In this document: in pieces, positions 21,950 through 31,941 of the stretch | Layout of the letters: each line of letters starts with the position of its first letter | How positions within the stretch are numbered: position 1 is the stretch's first letter | Assembly: GCA_964017065.1 (NCBI GenBank) | Contig: OZ024783.1 | Span: 18,017,752-18,081,751, forward strand | From: Haliclona indistincta | Taxonomy: Eukaryota; Porifera; Demospongiae; Haplosclerida; Chalinidae | Reading direction: 5' to 3' | DNA length: 64,000 nt | Translations under genes and position numbers: made by a program | The notes under the pieces: model-generated | What the model was told of the DNA's origin: nothing | Database searches by the model: none | Seen by the model: the letters and a program-made list of their open reading frames with translations, nothing else

Positions 21950-22535
21950 TAGCCTCGTCCCCAGGCTCTCTGTTCCGTCAGAGAGCCTGGTCTCTAATCT
22001 CACGTGAGCGCACCCAAAAAAGTGCAAATATTAATGAGCGTGGGTGTAATAAACCGCACGCCCACGATGCTTGATGTCGGTCTTAGTTAATGTTTCAATG
22101 CCTAAAACGTGAATGTGGCGTAGCTTTCCAAGTCTCTTTGTGCTGGACATCGGAAAAGCTTCCTTGATGAAGCCTTTGACGACTATAGGTCATTGTACGT
22201 ACGGTGAGGAAAGTGTAGCTCGATATCGTCCTTCAGCGTCTGGTACTTTCCCCGTTTCGACGGAGTAGGAACATACCCAGTAGCTGCTTCCTCATAGTGG
22301 CTCTTTAGCCATTTAGATTCATCTGACGGCTCCGCGGCCATCCCGAACGTGATGCTACTACAGACCTCTGACAGCAAGACTGTGACGAACGCTACGCATG
22401 TGCGTGGGCAGGTTGGGTCGAGAGTGTTGATCGTGCCCACGCACACTAATCACCTGTCTACCCCACGTGAGATTAGAGACCAGGCTCCCTGTCGGAACAA
22501 AATTCCGAGAGGGGTGGAGCCTGGGGACGAGGCTA
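21950..22535. mobile_element. Mutator-like element with 9-bp duplication
   Basis: The ends TAGCCTCGTCCCCAGGCTC and its complement are flanked by an exact 9-base direct repeat, atgataccc (21941-21949 and 22536-22544). A second element with related ends lies at 37465-38131. Nine-base duplications and long ends fit the MULE group. The interior holds an exon-like ORF (next entry) and no transposase, so it resembles a gene-capturing non-autonomous MULE. Confidence 0.75.
22183..22341 (-). CDS. Captured exon-like ORF inside the MULE
   Basis: Beginning MAAEPSDESKWLKSHYEEA, the minus-strand frame runs 52 residues and includes GYVPTPSKRGKYQTLKDDI. Its composition is clearly protein-like. A strong splice-donor match, CACC|GTACGTAC, lies about 18 bases before the stop. 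So the real exon may end there, with the last residues read from intron. A first coding exon plus donor carried inside transposon ends suggests capture from a host gene. The family is not recognised. It may be inactive. Confidence 0.4.
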   Translation of the reverse strand: MAAEPSDESKWLKSHYEEAATGYVPTPSKRGKYQTLKDDIELHFPHRTYNDL

Positions 22536-22619
22536 ATGATACCCTCCAGAGAGAGAAAATAGGAAGGGGTGAGAGTTGTGAGTCAACCTCACAAGGAAAC
22601 AATACAGGGTGTGTATTGT

Positions 22620-23005
22620 GGTTGCCATGGTTATACCATGCCTACCTGTGGTGTATCATGAATACACTCGGCAATAACCACTAATGTTTATTGCTTCTAT
22701 TCTTGATACAGCAGTTTCACTAAAGCGGTTTTATTACTTCTTGCAACAGCCAAAAAAGCGTAAAGCATCATCCGTGCCTTAATTGGAAGGTTTATTACAT
22801 TGCGTGATTCAGCTTGAACACGGTTCACGCTCTACGCGTGCAAGATGTAATAAAACCGCTGTACTTTTTGCAATCTAAAAGCGTCAACCGTAGAGCGTAA
22901 ACCATGTTTAATCTGAATCACGCAATGTAATAAACCTTCCAAATAAGGCATGGATCACGCTTTTGAGGGAGTAATAAAACCTCTTCACACCACAGGTAGG
23001 CATTG
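22620..23005. mobile_element. Foldback element between the MULE and the GCP4-like exons
   Basis: Two arms are complementary: about 22637-22815 (gcctacctgtggtgt, ggttttattact, ggaaggtttattacattgcg) and about 22905-23004 with the reverse order. Further inner pairing involves gtaataaaaccgct and acgctctacg. The outer arm edge lies about 60 bases beyond the last visible GCP4-like exon. No coding. Confidence 0.65.
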
Positions 23006-23058
23006 TCTAACTGATACATACATACACACACATTATGATAAGTCTAGCATTCCTAGAC

Positions 23059-23965
23059 CTTTGATATGTTGTCAAGGTGAGCAACATGAGCTGATGTGAG
23101 GTTAGTGCTGTCAGACTGTACCACTAAGCTGAGCAACTTAGAGCACAGCTCAAACACCTCTGATAGAGCTCGTGACACCTGAACACAAAGAGAGGAAGAA
23201 GACAAACACATACAAATTGATGTGATACCTCTCTCTCTCTCTCTCCCTCCATCTCTCTCTCTCTCCCTCCCTCCCCCTCTCCCTCTCTCTCTCTCTCTCT
23301 CCCTCTCTCTCTCCCTCTCCCTCCCTCTCTCACCGCTGGTTGAAGGCAGAATAGCTGTTCCTGTAGTGTGGTAAGGAAGTGCTCGTGAGCTAACTTGATA
23401 GTCTCATAGTCGTGAGTAGATCTGATCTTAGCTATCAGATGAGAGAACTGGGTCTCCAGCACATCGACCTAACATGAGAGAGATTACATAGTAAAGTGTT
23501 CAAAAATTACTGTAATGTTGATATAATAAATATGTTGTTACCACGAGAACATGGTGTCTAAACAAAACAAGGATCAAATGCCGTATGTCTCTCATAGCCC
23601 TTTTCTAAATAATTTTTGGTAATAAAATAATTAGCTCCGTGTAGGTACAACTGTGTCCCGATTCTTGTGTTTTATACAGCGACTTGGTTAGTGTGGTACA
23701 AATGTTCCTACTATCTAGACTGTGTACAGCTGATATTAGATAAGCGATCGTTGAATACAGGTTGTCAGTTATGCTTTAACCCTTTAATCTGAAGCCACAC
23801 CCACTCACCTGCACGTAGTACTGTAGATTATCCACCAGAAAGCTCATGTGCATCTTCAGTTGCCATAGCGACCGATGACGACTCATCTTCAGCTTGCACC
23901 AGGTCTGCTGTAGAGCCATCTGAGCTCTTCTCACAGATAGCAGCATCTTGAAGAGAGTGTTATAC
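23059..23965 (-). CDS. TUBGCP4: Gamma-tubulin complex component 4-like, three exons (partial)
   Basis: Three minus-strand exons join in phase: 23809-23965, 23334-23468 and 23059-23178. They encode YNTLFKMLLSVRRAQ, then HMSFLVDNLQYYVQ, then VDVLETQFSHLIAKI, LAHEHFLTTLQEQLFCLQPA and VSRALSEVFELCSKLLSLV. This order is the C-terminal GCP domain that binds gamma-tubulin, and the VDVLE-QF form fits GCP4 better than GCP2/3. The first acceptor (ttctttctccttcag) and the other sites are standard, except the last donor, AAG|GTCTAG, which is weak. Earlier exons would lie to the right, but repeats, the gap and a gypsy element occupy that side. Later exons to the left are missing, replaced by a foldback and a MULE. 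Either introns swollen by transposons separate the rest, or this is a remnant. Confidence 0.75.
23229..23331. repeat. CT-rich microsatellite in a GCP4-like intron
   Basis: Runs of ctct and ccct units abut the donor of the middle GCP4-like exon at 23334. Open frames through it are artefacts. Confidence 0.9.
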
Positions 23966-23984
23966 CTGAAGGAGAAAGAATCAG

Positions 23985-24296
23985 TGACTATTATAGACAG
24001 GATCCACTGTACTGTTTGGTCCCTAGCTAGCTGGCTGTTATAAGCAGACAGTGACCACTATAGACAGGTTCCACTGTACTGTTTGGTCCCTAGCTAGCTG
24101 GCTGTTATAAGCAGACAGTGACCACTATAGACAGGTTCCACTGTACTGTTTGGTCCCTAGCTAGCTGACTGTTATAAGCAGGCAGTGACCACTATAGACT
24201 GGTTCCACTGTACTGTTTGGTCCCTAGCTAGCTGGCTGTTATAAGCAGGCAGTGACCACTATAGACAGGTTCCACTGTACTGTTTGGTCCCTAGCT
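23985..24296. repeat. 67-bp tandem repeat, about 4.6 copies
   Basis: Units start at 23985, 24052, 24119, 24186 and 24253, exactly 67 bases apart. They contain tgaccactatagacaggttc, cactgtactgtttggtccc and tagctagctggctgttataa. Copies differ at only a few positions. The array begins about 20 bases upstream of the first visible GCP4-like exon, so it would be intronic. From 24297 to the gap I see no gene, only two copies of aggatcaggatctccaga. Confidence 0.9.
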
Positions 24297-24764
24297 ACAG
24301 TGTTCCACACGAAGACGCTTGAAAACTCATTTTTAGATATTTAGCTCATTTTCTCAAATCTCATTGATCTCATGCACATATGCACATACCATGATGAAGT
24401 TCTATCCTTTGGGAGTTGAATGCACCATATGGCTTCTTGTCACATGACTGTCACGTGGTACAAGATGGCAGTAAAGACACCCACTCAGCAGACAACGTTA
24501 GGATCAGGATCTCCAGATTGGCTGGTAGTTAAGAGCTGCTAAAGCTGCAGCCAAGCACTCACCCCGGACGCACATCTCTGAGTGGCACGAGAAGTCGCGG
24601 GCAGCTATACTTTGGGAACAGGGAGCGTATAACAGCGTTTTCAATATGCAACAACGTAGGATCAGGATCTCCAGAGTCTGTGCTAGTTAAGAACCTAGAC
24701 TTGCTTATTACAAAGGCTAAACATAGTGCATTTACGACGAACTCACTTGGCGCGTCTCCGTCTT

Positions 24765-24964
24765 NNNNNNNNNNNNNNNNNNNNNNNNNNNNNNNNNNNN
24801 NNNNNNNNNNNNNNNNNNNNNNNNNNNNNNNNNNNNNNNNNNNNNNNNNNNNNNNNNNNNNNNNNNNNNNNNNNNNNNNNNNNNNNNNNNNNNNNNNNNN
24901 NNNNNNNNNNNNNNNNNNNNNNNNNNNNNNNNNNNNNNNNNNNNNNNNNNNNNNNNNNNNNNNN
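24765..24964. other. Assembly gap (200 N)
   Basis: Exactly 200 unknown bases, a standard placeholder length. It truncates the gypsy-type pol frame just after the reverse transcriptase active site. Real missing length is unknown. Confidence 1.
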
Positions 24965-26743
24965 GATGATCTTCATCATTGACACAGTCACCAGTATGTC
25001 GTCGATGTAACATACCACACCGGGTAACTTCTGCAACAAAAGATCCATTGTCTTCTGGAAGATCGCAGGAGCTGAAGCTACACCGAATGGTAGTCGAGTG
25101 AATTGATACAAGCCTCGATGAGTGTTGATAGTGAGATAGTGTCGAGAATCCTCTTCTAGCATTAGCTGAAGGTAGGCTTGAGAAAGATCTAGTTTAGAGA
25201 ACTTCTGACCACCAGAGAGTGAAGAAAACAAATCTTGTGTCTTCGGTAATGGGTATTGATCAACATCAAGTGCTGGATTGACGGTCAGTTTATAATCTCC
25301 ACAGATCCTTATTCTTCCATCCTTCTTTGGTACAGCCACTATCGGAGCTGCCCAGTCACTGTGAGAAACCGATTGGATGATTCCAGATGACTCGAGTAAG
25401 TCCAACTCTTTATCGAGGGAATCTTTGATGGCATACGGTACAGGTCGAGCTTTGCAGAACTTAGGAGTGGCTCCTTCTCGGACTTGCAGTCTTGCACGAT
25501 ATGGATGAATAGTCCCAGGTTCTGACTTGAAAACAGCTTTGTGAACAGAGAGCAATTTCTTCAGGTCAGAATCTAGCTTTTTCTCAACGAAATGCACAGC
25601 ACCGACTGTCTTCCAATCTAACCGCAGACATTTCAGCCAATCTCTTCCCAACAAAGGCGGTCCTTCCTGAGCAACAACAACAAAAGATAACAATTCTGTC
25701 TGCTCAGCATACTGAACTTCTACTGGAACCTCACCAACCACTGGCATTTTCTCACCAGAGTAGGTTTCCAGCTTAATCTTCGATGGTTGTAACTTTATGC
25801 GAGGAAGAATTCTTTTCAACTGGCTTTCAGCGATGATGGATACTGCTGCTCCGGTATCAAGTTCCATCTTCAAGGGCTGGTTGTTTACGAGCACATCAAC
25901 ATGGAATGGCTGAGTCTTCTTGGAACCCAAGGCATAGATCTGCTTGATCGATACTTCATCAGAACTAGAGTCGTCGACTGCAACATACTTATTTCGTCTT
26001 TTATAAGGCTTCTTGGAGTTGTCTCCGCGTCTAGGACGAGTACTAGACCTGCAAACAGGAGATATGTGACCAGTACGACCACAATTGTGACACTTAGCAG
26101 TTTTAAATCTGCACTCCTCAGGGGTGTGATTTCCTTTTCCACAACGATAGCATGGACCGGTGGAGGGTTTGTTCACAGATACTTTCCCCACACTATCAGA
26201 GACTCCGGCGTCAGTAGCAGAGCTCTTGAGGGCCTTGACGTTCAATTCAGCTGCCTCGTAAGCTTGTGATAGCTTCACAGCGTCGTCAAGAGTTAGAGTA
26301 TCCTTAGAGAGTAACTGTCTTTGTAGCACTTCACTGCGAATTCCCGCAACAAGACGGTCACGAATGGCTTGAGTCAAGAACTCTCCGTAGTCGCAGTTAG
26401 CCGACAAACGACGAAGCTCGGCGACGTATCCAGCTATCGTCTCTCCTTCTTTCTGGCTCCTTTGACCAAAATAGAATCTTTCAGCAATGACTAATGGCTT
26501 AGCTTTGTATTGCTGTTCCAGGAGTTCAGTGAGCTCGCCGTAGGTCTTCGTTTCCGGCAGAACGGGCCTACAGAGGTCGCGTAGGACAGTGTACGCTGCT
26601 AGTCCCACAGAACTGAGGAGAACTGCAACTTTCTTCTCGTCAGCTGTCCCACTTGCCGTCATGAAGAGATTAATTCTTTCTAGGTACGACGAAATTGTCT
26701 CTGCTTCTGGTGTGAACGATACGAAGAAACGTCCAGCAGCCAT
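24965..26743 (-). CDS. Ty3/gypsy-type gag-pol polyprotein, cut by the gap
   Basis: I start at MAAGRFFVSFTPEAE. The upstream in-frame ATG lies in ttggcgacgagagttgg, which looks like the untranslated leader or primer-binding region. In order: gag-like helices; two zinc knuckles, CYRCGKGNHTPEEC and CHNCGRTGHISPVC; an aspartic protease with LDTGAAVSII; then reverse transcriptase with VPKKDGRIRICGDYK, FSKLDLSQAY, LPFGVASAPAIFQ and the catalytic YIDD just before the gap. Gag and pol share one frame. RNase H and integrase are not visible on the far side of the gap, so the element is incomplete or collapsed in assembly. There is no internal stop, which suggests a fairly young insertion. Confidence 0.9.
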
Positions 26744-27640
26744 CTTTGAGTACAGCAGCAGGGTCGCACCAACTCTCGTCGCCAATATGTAGTATCTTTT
26801 GAGAAATAATTCTTATTATTATTATTCTGATTTGACCTGAATATGACACAGTATTTATACCAGTTCAACATGATTGTTCAGATTTACATAATCACAGACT
26901 CCAGACATCTGGCACCAGTTGTTCGAAATATACCACATTTTGCTTCGCAATAGAAGGCTTGGTTGGCATCTCGTGTCTGTTGAGATTCTATCTAGGTGGG
27001 ATGATAAGCTTATCTTACAAGAAGCCCGGTTTGGTGCATCAGATGATTCGATAGAGCACATAGAAATTTGTATTAGTATCTGCCAAGTTCCATCCTGTAC
27101 GTATATGTGTACCATCTGGTCACTCATTACTGCAGTTTTAATGAATCTTGCAAAATGTATTGTGCACGAAACGCCCTTTGCACATGCGCAATAGCTAGAA
27201 ATAATACTAAAAAGTTACTTAACTAGCTATTGCGCATGTGCAAGGACGTTGACATGCTTGGCAAATTTTACTAAAATTGCAGTATGTGCTCCTGGTTCCA
27301 TTGAACTCCTGTTTGTTAATGAAATTCATCAGTGGATTTTCCTGATTTTACTTTATACCGCAGGTGGTATATTGGACCATAGGTAGTGTATACTAGCACA
27401 GGTAGTTTATATGACCATGGGGTAGTATGTACCAGCTGAGGTAGAATAAACCTTGCGCACCTTTGATTTAAACCACAAGTATGGTATACCATCACTTGAA
27501 TAATCTACCTTTATTTTATATACTGGACAATTATTAACAGGAAATGATCCGATTTTATTATCAAGTGGACCAAAATTTATATAGCTAGCTATAATCATTT
27601 AGCAGCAAAATGAAGCAGTTTGTAATGTGGATACTCCTAA
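26744..27640 (-). other. Leader and possible 5' LTR of the gypsy element, then unassigned DNA
   Basis: Immediately upstream of gag on the minus strand, ctactacata is followed by ttggcgacgagagttgg, a plausible LTR end and primer-binding area. The LTR start cannot be fixed because the second LTR is not in view. A small hairpin (tgcacatgcgcaatagctag with its complement) lies at 27181-27241. Positions 27350-27450 have several ggtag and tatac short repeats. No ORF convinces. Confidence 0.35.
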
Positions 27641-27795
27641 ATTTGTAGTTCAGCATTACACTTGGTCGAAATCTGAACAGTTTTGTTGCCACAGATGGAC
27701 TAACGCACTTATTTTGTAGTAGACCATTACACTTGGTCCGAGCGACTTGGTCCAAATGTGAACAGTTTATTTGCAGATGGACCAACGCACTTGAT
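27640..27795. repeat. Degenerate tandem repeat, two units
   Basis: Two roughly 75-80-base units share cattacacttggtc, a gaacagttt block, cagatgga and caacgcactt or taacgcactt. No coding. Confidence 0.5.
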
Positions 27796-27888
27796 TAATC
27801 TACTACTTATACATTATACAGGATTATTCTACTTGCAGTTGTGTCACATTATGCATGTGAGACAGCAGTGTTACAGTAACAAAAAGAA

Positions 27889-28101
27889 CTATAGGGAATT
27901 GTAGGCTCGACTCGCCTCGATATCGCGATCAGCGCTATTGAATTCTGTGGACAAATCAATTCGGCCAAGTGAAACCAAGGCACCATCTCTCAATTTGGAC
28001 GATGTGTAAGAAGAAGGTTGAGCGAAATCAGCACGAAGTGGGTCGTGTGCGCCGCTAGGCAGCAAAGCATACTTTACGCCGCCATCTTGACGTTGGTCCA
28101 T
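27889..28101 (-). CDS. Small unknown ORF beside an orphan gene A promoter copy
   Basis: A 70-residue frame begins MDQRQDGGVKYALLPSGAHD and includes FAQPSSYTSSKLRDGALVSL, with non-repetitive, protein-like composition. It lies just downstream, in the same orientation, of an inverted copy of the gene A promoter region (28155-28375), where gene A would be expected. It is unrelated to gene A. It may be a first exon, a captured fragment or chance; no donor was confirmed and no family is recognised. Confidence 0.3.
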   Translation of the reverse strand: MDQRQDGGVKYALLPSGAHDPLRADFAQPSSYTSSKLRDGALVSLGRIDLSTEFNSADRDIEASRAYNSL

Positions 28102-28154
28102 AAAGCGGGTCCGTACCCCGTTTCTAATTACTATAATACCTGAACCTGACTCCG

Positions 28155-28375
28155 ACGGTGCCCCACCTACCTCTGGTGATCTGATCTCGCGCATGCGTCG
28201 TTCTCGCATGACGTAAAGGCGCATAATTTGAATGGTCATTCTCAGATAGCATACAAACTTGTCCACATGGTGTCATAGGTATAGGAATATTCCTAAGAGA
28301 TGTACTTTTTCTATTTCTATAATGGATTTCTTTGTCTTTCAAAGGCTGGTAGTTTAGTGTATTGTAATTGGAAAT
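28155..28375 (-). repeat. Orphan inverted copy of the gene A promoter region
   Basis: It matches 970-1195 and 13080-13370 in reverse complement, including gcatgcgtcgttctcgcatg, acaaacttgtccacatggtg and aaaggctggtagtttagtgt. No gene A follows it. Confidence 0.7.
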
Positions 28376-29106
28376 AAAAAGAGAACTGAGTTCAAGCTAA
28401 GCTTTATACATTCGGGCATTGCTAGTAATAATGTTGCAGATGTTGGCTATACTCTGATCATAGAGCTATAACCAGATGCAGATGGGAAACAAAATTCAAC
28501 GAGTTTGCATAATAATTATGCTGAAGTAGTGGCTAAACTGCAAGCCATTTGAAGTCATAGTTTCTTACAATATTATAGCTAATAATAATTATTAGTTAGC
28601 ATATTATAGTTAGTGTGAATCCTTATATTTTGCTGCCATAATAATATTTTGTTACAAAATATGTGATTTATTTGAGTGCAAACATGTTAAGGATGTCACC
28701 GTAATATCAGTCCTATCTGCGGCAATCCTCCAATGTCCAGCCTCCTCTTCTCAGGGTCATGCCCTTCAGGTTGCTGCATGTATGAGGCCCGCAAAATTAC
28801 TGCTCGTGACAATCTTTGTCGGGCTGAAGGTATTTCCTTTATCCCTCTCAAGCCCCTCTGACGAAACTTGATTTTCACCGTTTCCAGGTTCGTCACTTTA
28901 GTGACCATTTCGAGCAATCTCCTTGTTACTGTAAGATGGGGCAACGCCAGAAGTGTTTTTGGACGTATAAAATTCATCGCCAGGCGAAATATCAGCGGTC
29001 GAACGCTAATACACATGTACATTGTATGTAGCCGCCATTTTGCCGTCATGCTGTAGCCGCCATTTTGCATGTAGCCGTCTAGCCGCCATGTATGTAGCCG
29101 CTAGAC
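28376..29106. other. Repeat fragments upstream of the LINE
   Basis: Up to about 28690 I see only AT-rich DNA. Positions about 28750-28862 on the plus strand read MYEARKITARDNLCRAEGIS and FIPL, resembling the tail of a reverse-transcriptase element. About 28870-29100 matches the gggaggcac element (ttcaccgtttccaggttcgt, aggcgaaatatcagcg, gtagccgccat repeated). Confidence 0.45.
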
Positions 29107-31880
29107 GTCGATTTTGATCCTCTTTTGAACTTGACTGACATTGAGCTTATCTGGTCTAACCTAAAGGAACTGATCCTTTATTCTATTTCTATTGATACCC
29201 ACAGCGTCAAGCAAGACTTCACCTCTCCCCTGCTTGGATGAATTCCTCTGTTCGCTATCATACCCAATTGTGCAGGAAAAAATACAAATTTGATTTCTCC
29301 AGCCAAAATGTTCTTCGACTCTCCCTAGCAGAGACCCGCCTCCAAGAGGAAATGGCTGCTGACAAGGCCAACTTTGAAAACAATCTAGTCTCTAACTTTG
29401 CCTTTTCCAATGACTCAAAGATCTATCACTACATTAGGAGTCTCTCTGGTCATGTCAATCTACCTGATACTATGTATTGGGATTCTATGTCAGCGCAATC
29501 TGACTCTGACAAGGCCAACCTCCTCAATAAATTGTTTCACTCAGTTTTTACAGTAGACATTGAGCCTGCTACTCTGACACCTCTACCATTCCTGCCAGTT
29601 CCCTCTGCTCAATTGACATGTATCTCCTTAGAAGATACATTTTTAGCCATCTCCTCTTGTGATCCTTCTAAAGCTAAGGGTGGTGACGGCATTCCTCCCT
29701 TAATTCTGAATCAGGCTGCTGCAGCTCTTGCCGAGCCTGTGCATCACCTTTTTTCTTTATGCCTATCTAAGTCCTATCTTCCCGCAGAGTGGCGTTGTCA
29801 CCACGTTACGACCATCCATAAATCAGGTGATAGGTCGTTAGTTACTAACTATCGTCCGATTTCTCTTCTTTGTTGCTTGTCTAAGGTACTTGAGAGACTG
29901 GTCTTTGATTAAGTTTATGACTTCATTGTTAAATCTTTTATCTCTAACTCTCAATTTGGTTTCGTTAGAAATCGTTCTACTCTTCACCAACTTCTGCTTT
30001 ACAGTGAAGTTTTACACACTGCCTTTGAAAACCGGCAGCAAGTGGACTCTATCTATCTTGACATACGTAAAGCGTTCGACACAGTCTCTCATACAAGACT
30101 TTTGTCCAAACTATGGAATGCTGGCATAATTGGAAACGCCTGGAGTTTTTTCAGAGCCTATCTATCCAACAGGCAGCAATGTATTGTTATTGCCAACAAC
30201 AAGTCAGAGTGGCGTGCTGTTACTTCTGGTGTGCCGCAGGGAAGCATCCTTGGCCCCTTACTGTTTATCTTTTTTATTAATGACTTATCTCTGATCCCCT
30301 CCTTTTCAATGCCTTATTTATTTGCTGATGACACAAAGTGCTGTACTAAAATCTTATCCTCTTCTGACAGCTCTAGTCTTCAGGAAGACTTAAATCTTAT
30401 TAACGATTGGAGTTCCCTCAGTGGGCAAACTTTCAACATTTCCAAGAGTTGTTTGCTACGTTTTTATAACAGGACCACCTCAACTATTGATGCCACCTAC
30501 CCAAGCAGTTATCCCTTTTCAAGATCACTGCAAGACCTAGGTATCATTTACTGCTCTGATCTCTCATGGTCAAAGCACTACAATCATATCTCAGCCAAGG
30601 CTTATAGGCAACTTGGACTGATCAGGCGTACTTTCTCTCTGTGAGAGCTAAAAACTTCTTTATCTCTCCTTGGTTAGATCCCAATTAACCCTTTAAGGCC
30701 TATAGCGGCTTTAGCCGCCATAATTGACTCCACCTACTCTAGACGTCATAAAAAGTGCAAAAAGTGCTCTAGAAAGGTCAAATCAAGTTTATTTGCAAAA
30801 GATGACTTTACCAGAAAAAACCACCTGTTTTTCGGCGCGCCCTCCCCACTAAAACGTACAGCACGGGGGGAATTTTAAAGGGGGGTGTCCCCCCGTTAAC
30901 CCGGGGTTCGAAGGGGCGGAGCCCCTCGCCACTTTTGGCATTTTTAAGGCTTCAGGATGCCCGGAAATGCATACTTGGGCATGGAATATGGTCTAAACTA
31001 TGCTGTTTGCTCACCTGGACACCACCAGGTTTTTGTATCAGTCACAAGGGCTAAACGAAGACCAAAATTGGCTGGAAAATGACGAGGTCGCAGCAGTTAA
31101 GTGGCTTCAGTTCCGAAGTGGGAGTGGCCAACTCAGAGTTTAGTACATGGTTGTAAACTTTGACATACCTGGAAACAACAGTGCTAGTTTGGAACAGCTA
31201 ACGCACTGCATGTTGTAGAAAATGCAAGACAAACCGTCAGTTTAGAGCAAGTCGAATTTTCGTCAAAATAATTCAGTCCCTAAAGAGTTAATCACCTTAT
31301 ACTCCTTCAAGGCATATTTCATCCAAAACTGATTTTATAAGACATTTAAAACACTTAGAGTCCCTAAAGAGTTAACTTATTGCTCTCTAATCTGGAGACC
31401 TCACCTTATCAAAGACATCCTGCTAATCGAGAAAATTCAAAGGTGGGCGACCAAGTTCATTCTCAATGACTTTTCGTCGGACTACTAATCTCTTTGGGTC
31501 TACTTCCCTTGATGTTCCTCTATGAGCTTTTTGACGTTTTGTTTTGTGTAAAGTCTGTGAAGTATCCTGACCCAAGCTTTGTGGTAGACAAATAAATTAT
31601 GTCTAATTTTCGTCTCTTCCTACCAGGTCTGGTTCTACTGCTAAGCTAGTCCACAAATACAGCTCCACCTCCTTGTCGCGTCACTCCTATTTTCGCAGAT
31701 TGGTTCGTATCTGGAACAGTCTTCCTCCGATTGACCTGTCATTGTCTTTCTTAAGCATAAAATCCCAAATCAAGCAGTACTTCTGGTCCATTTTTCTATC
31801 AAATTTTAATCCTTCTATTCCTTGTTCCTATCATCTTATCTGTCCTTGTACGTAATAAGTGTACATGTAGCCTTAGTCCC
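29107..31880 (+). mobile_element. 5'-truncated non-LTR retrotransposon (LINE), Jockey/CR1-like
   Basis: The reverse transcriptase frame starts within 29107-29238 and runs to an in-frame TAA at 29910. It resumes in the same frame (SNSQFGFVRNRSTLHQL, YLDIRKAFDTVSH, VPQGSILGPLLF and catalytic YLFADDTK) to a stop at 30642. The C-terminal part (YCSLIWRPHLIKDILLIEKI, then YFRRLVRIWNSLPP) continues after a 687-base insertion, with further frame breaks. The endonuclease domain is missing at the 5' side. Family placement rests on motif spacing, not a tree. The element is dead. A 3' fragment of a related LINE lies at 45840-46015. Confidence 0.85.
30689..31371. mobile_element. TTAA-target element (CCCTTTAA family) inside the LINE
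   Basis: TTAA at 30685-30688 and 31372-31375 flanks CCCTTTAAGG at the left end and CCCTAAAGAG at the right end. Removing the insert and one TTAA rejoins the LINE frame exactly (SQLTYCSLIW), confirming both the insertion and its target. The right end is duplicated: gtccctaaagagttaa occurs at 31276 and 31360. The interior shares ttttcggcgcgccc with the copies at 36081, 36676 and 62620. No transposase. The termini fit piggyBac-like elements. Confidence 0.85.
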
Positions 31881-31941
31881 ATTAATGTAAATTTTATCTG
31901 ATATTTGAACATTAATTTTTTTCTGGGTATCTATAGTTCTT

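Noticed and set aside
22349..22684. Plus-strand frame crossing the MULE end and foldback
   Set aside because: It spans two transposon ends and a target duplication, so it cannot be an old gene.
23229..23331. CT tract as a CRISPR-like or regulatory array
   Set aside because: Plain microsatellite with no unit and spacer structure.
23985..24296. 67-bp array considered as a CRISPR array
   Set aside because: Units are continuous and near-identical throughout; there are no variable spacers, and the genome is animal.
30889..30912. Another ggggttcgaagg B-box-like site
   Set aside because: Lies in the TTAA element interior without any tRNA fold.
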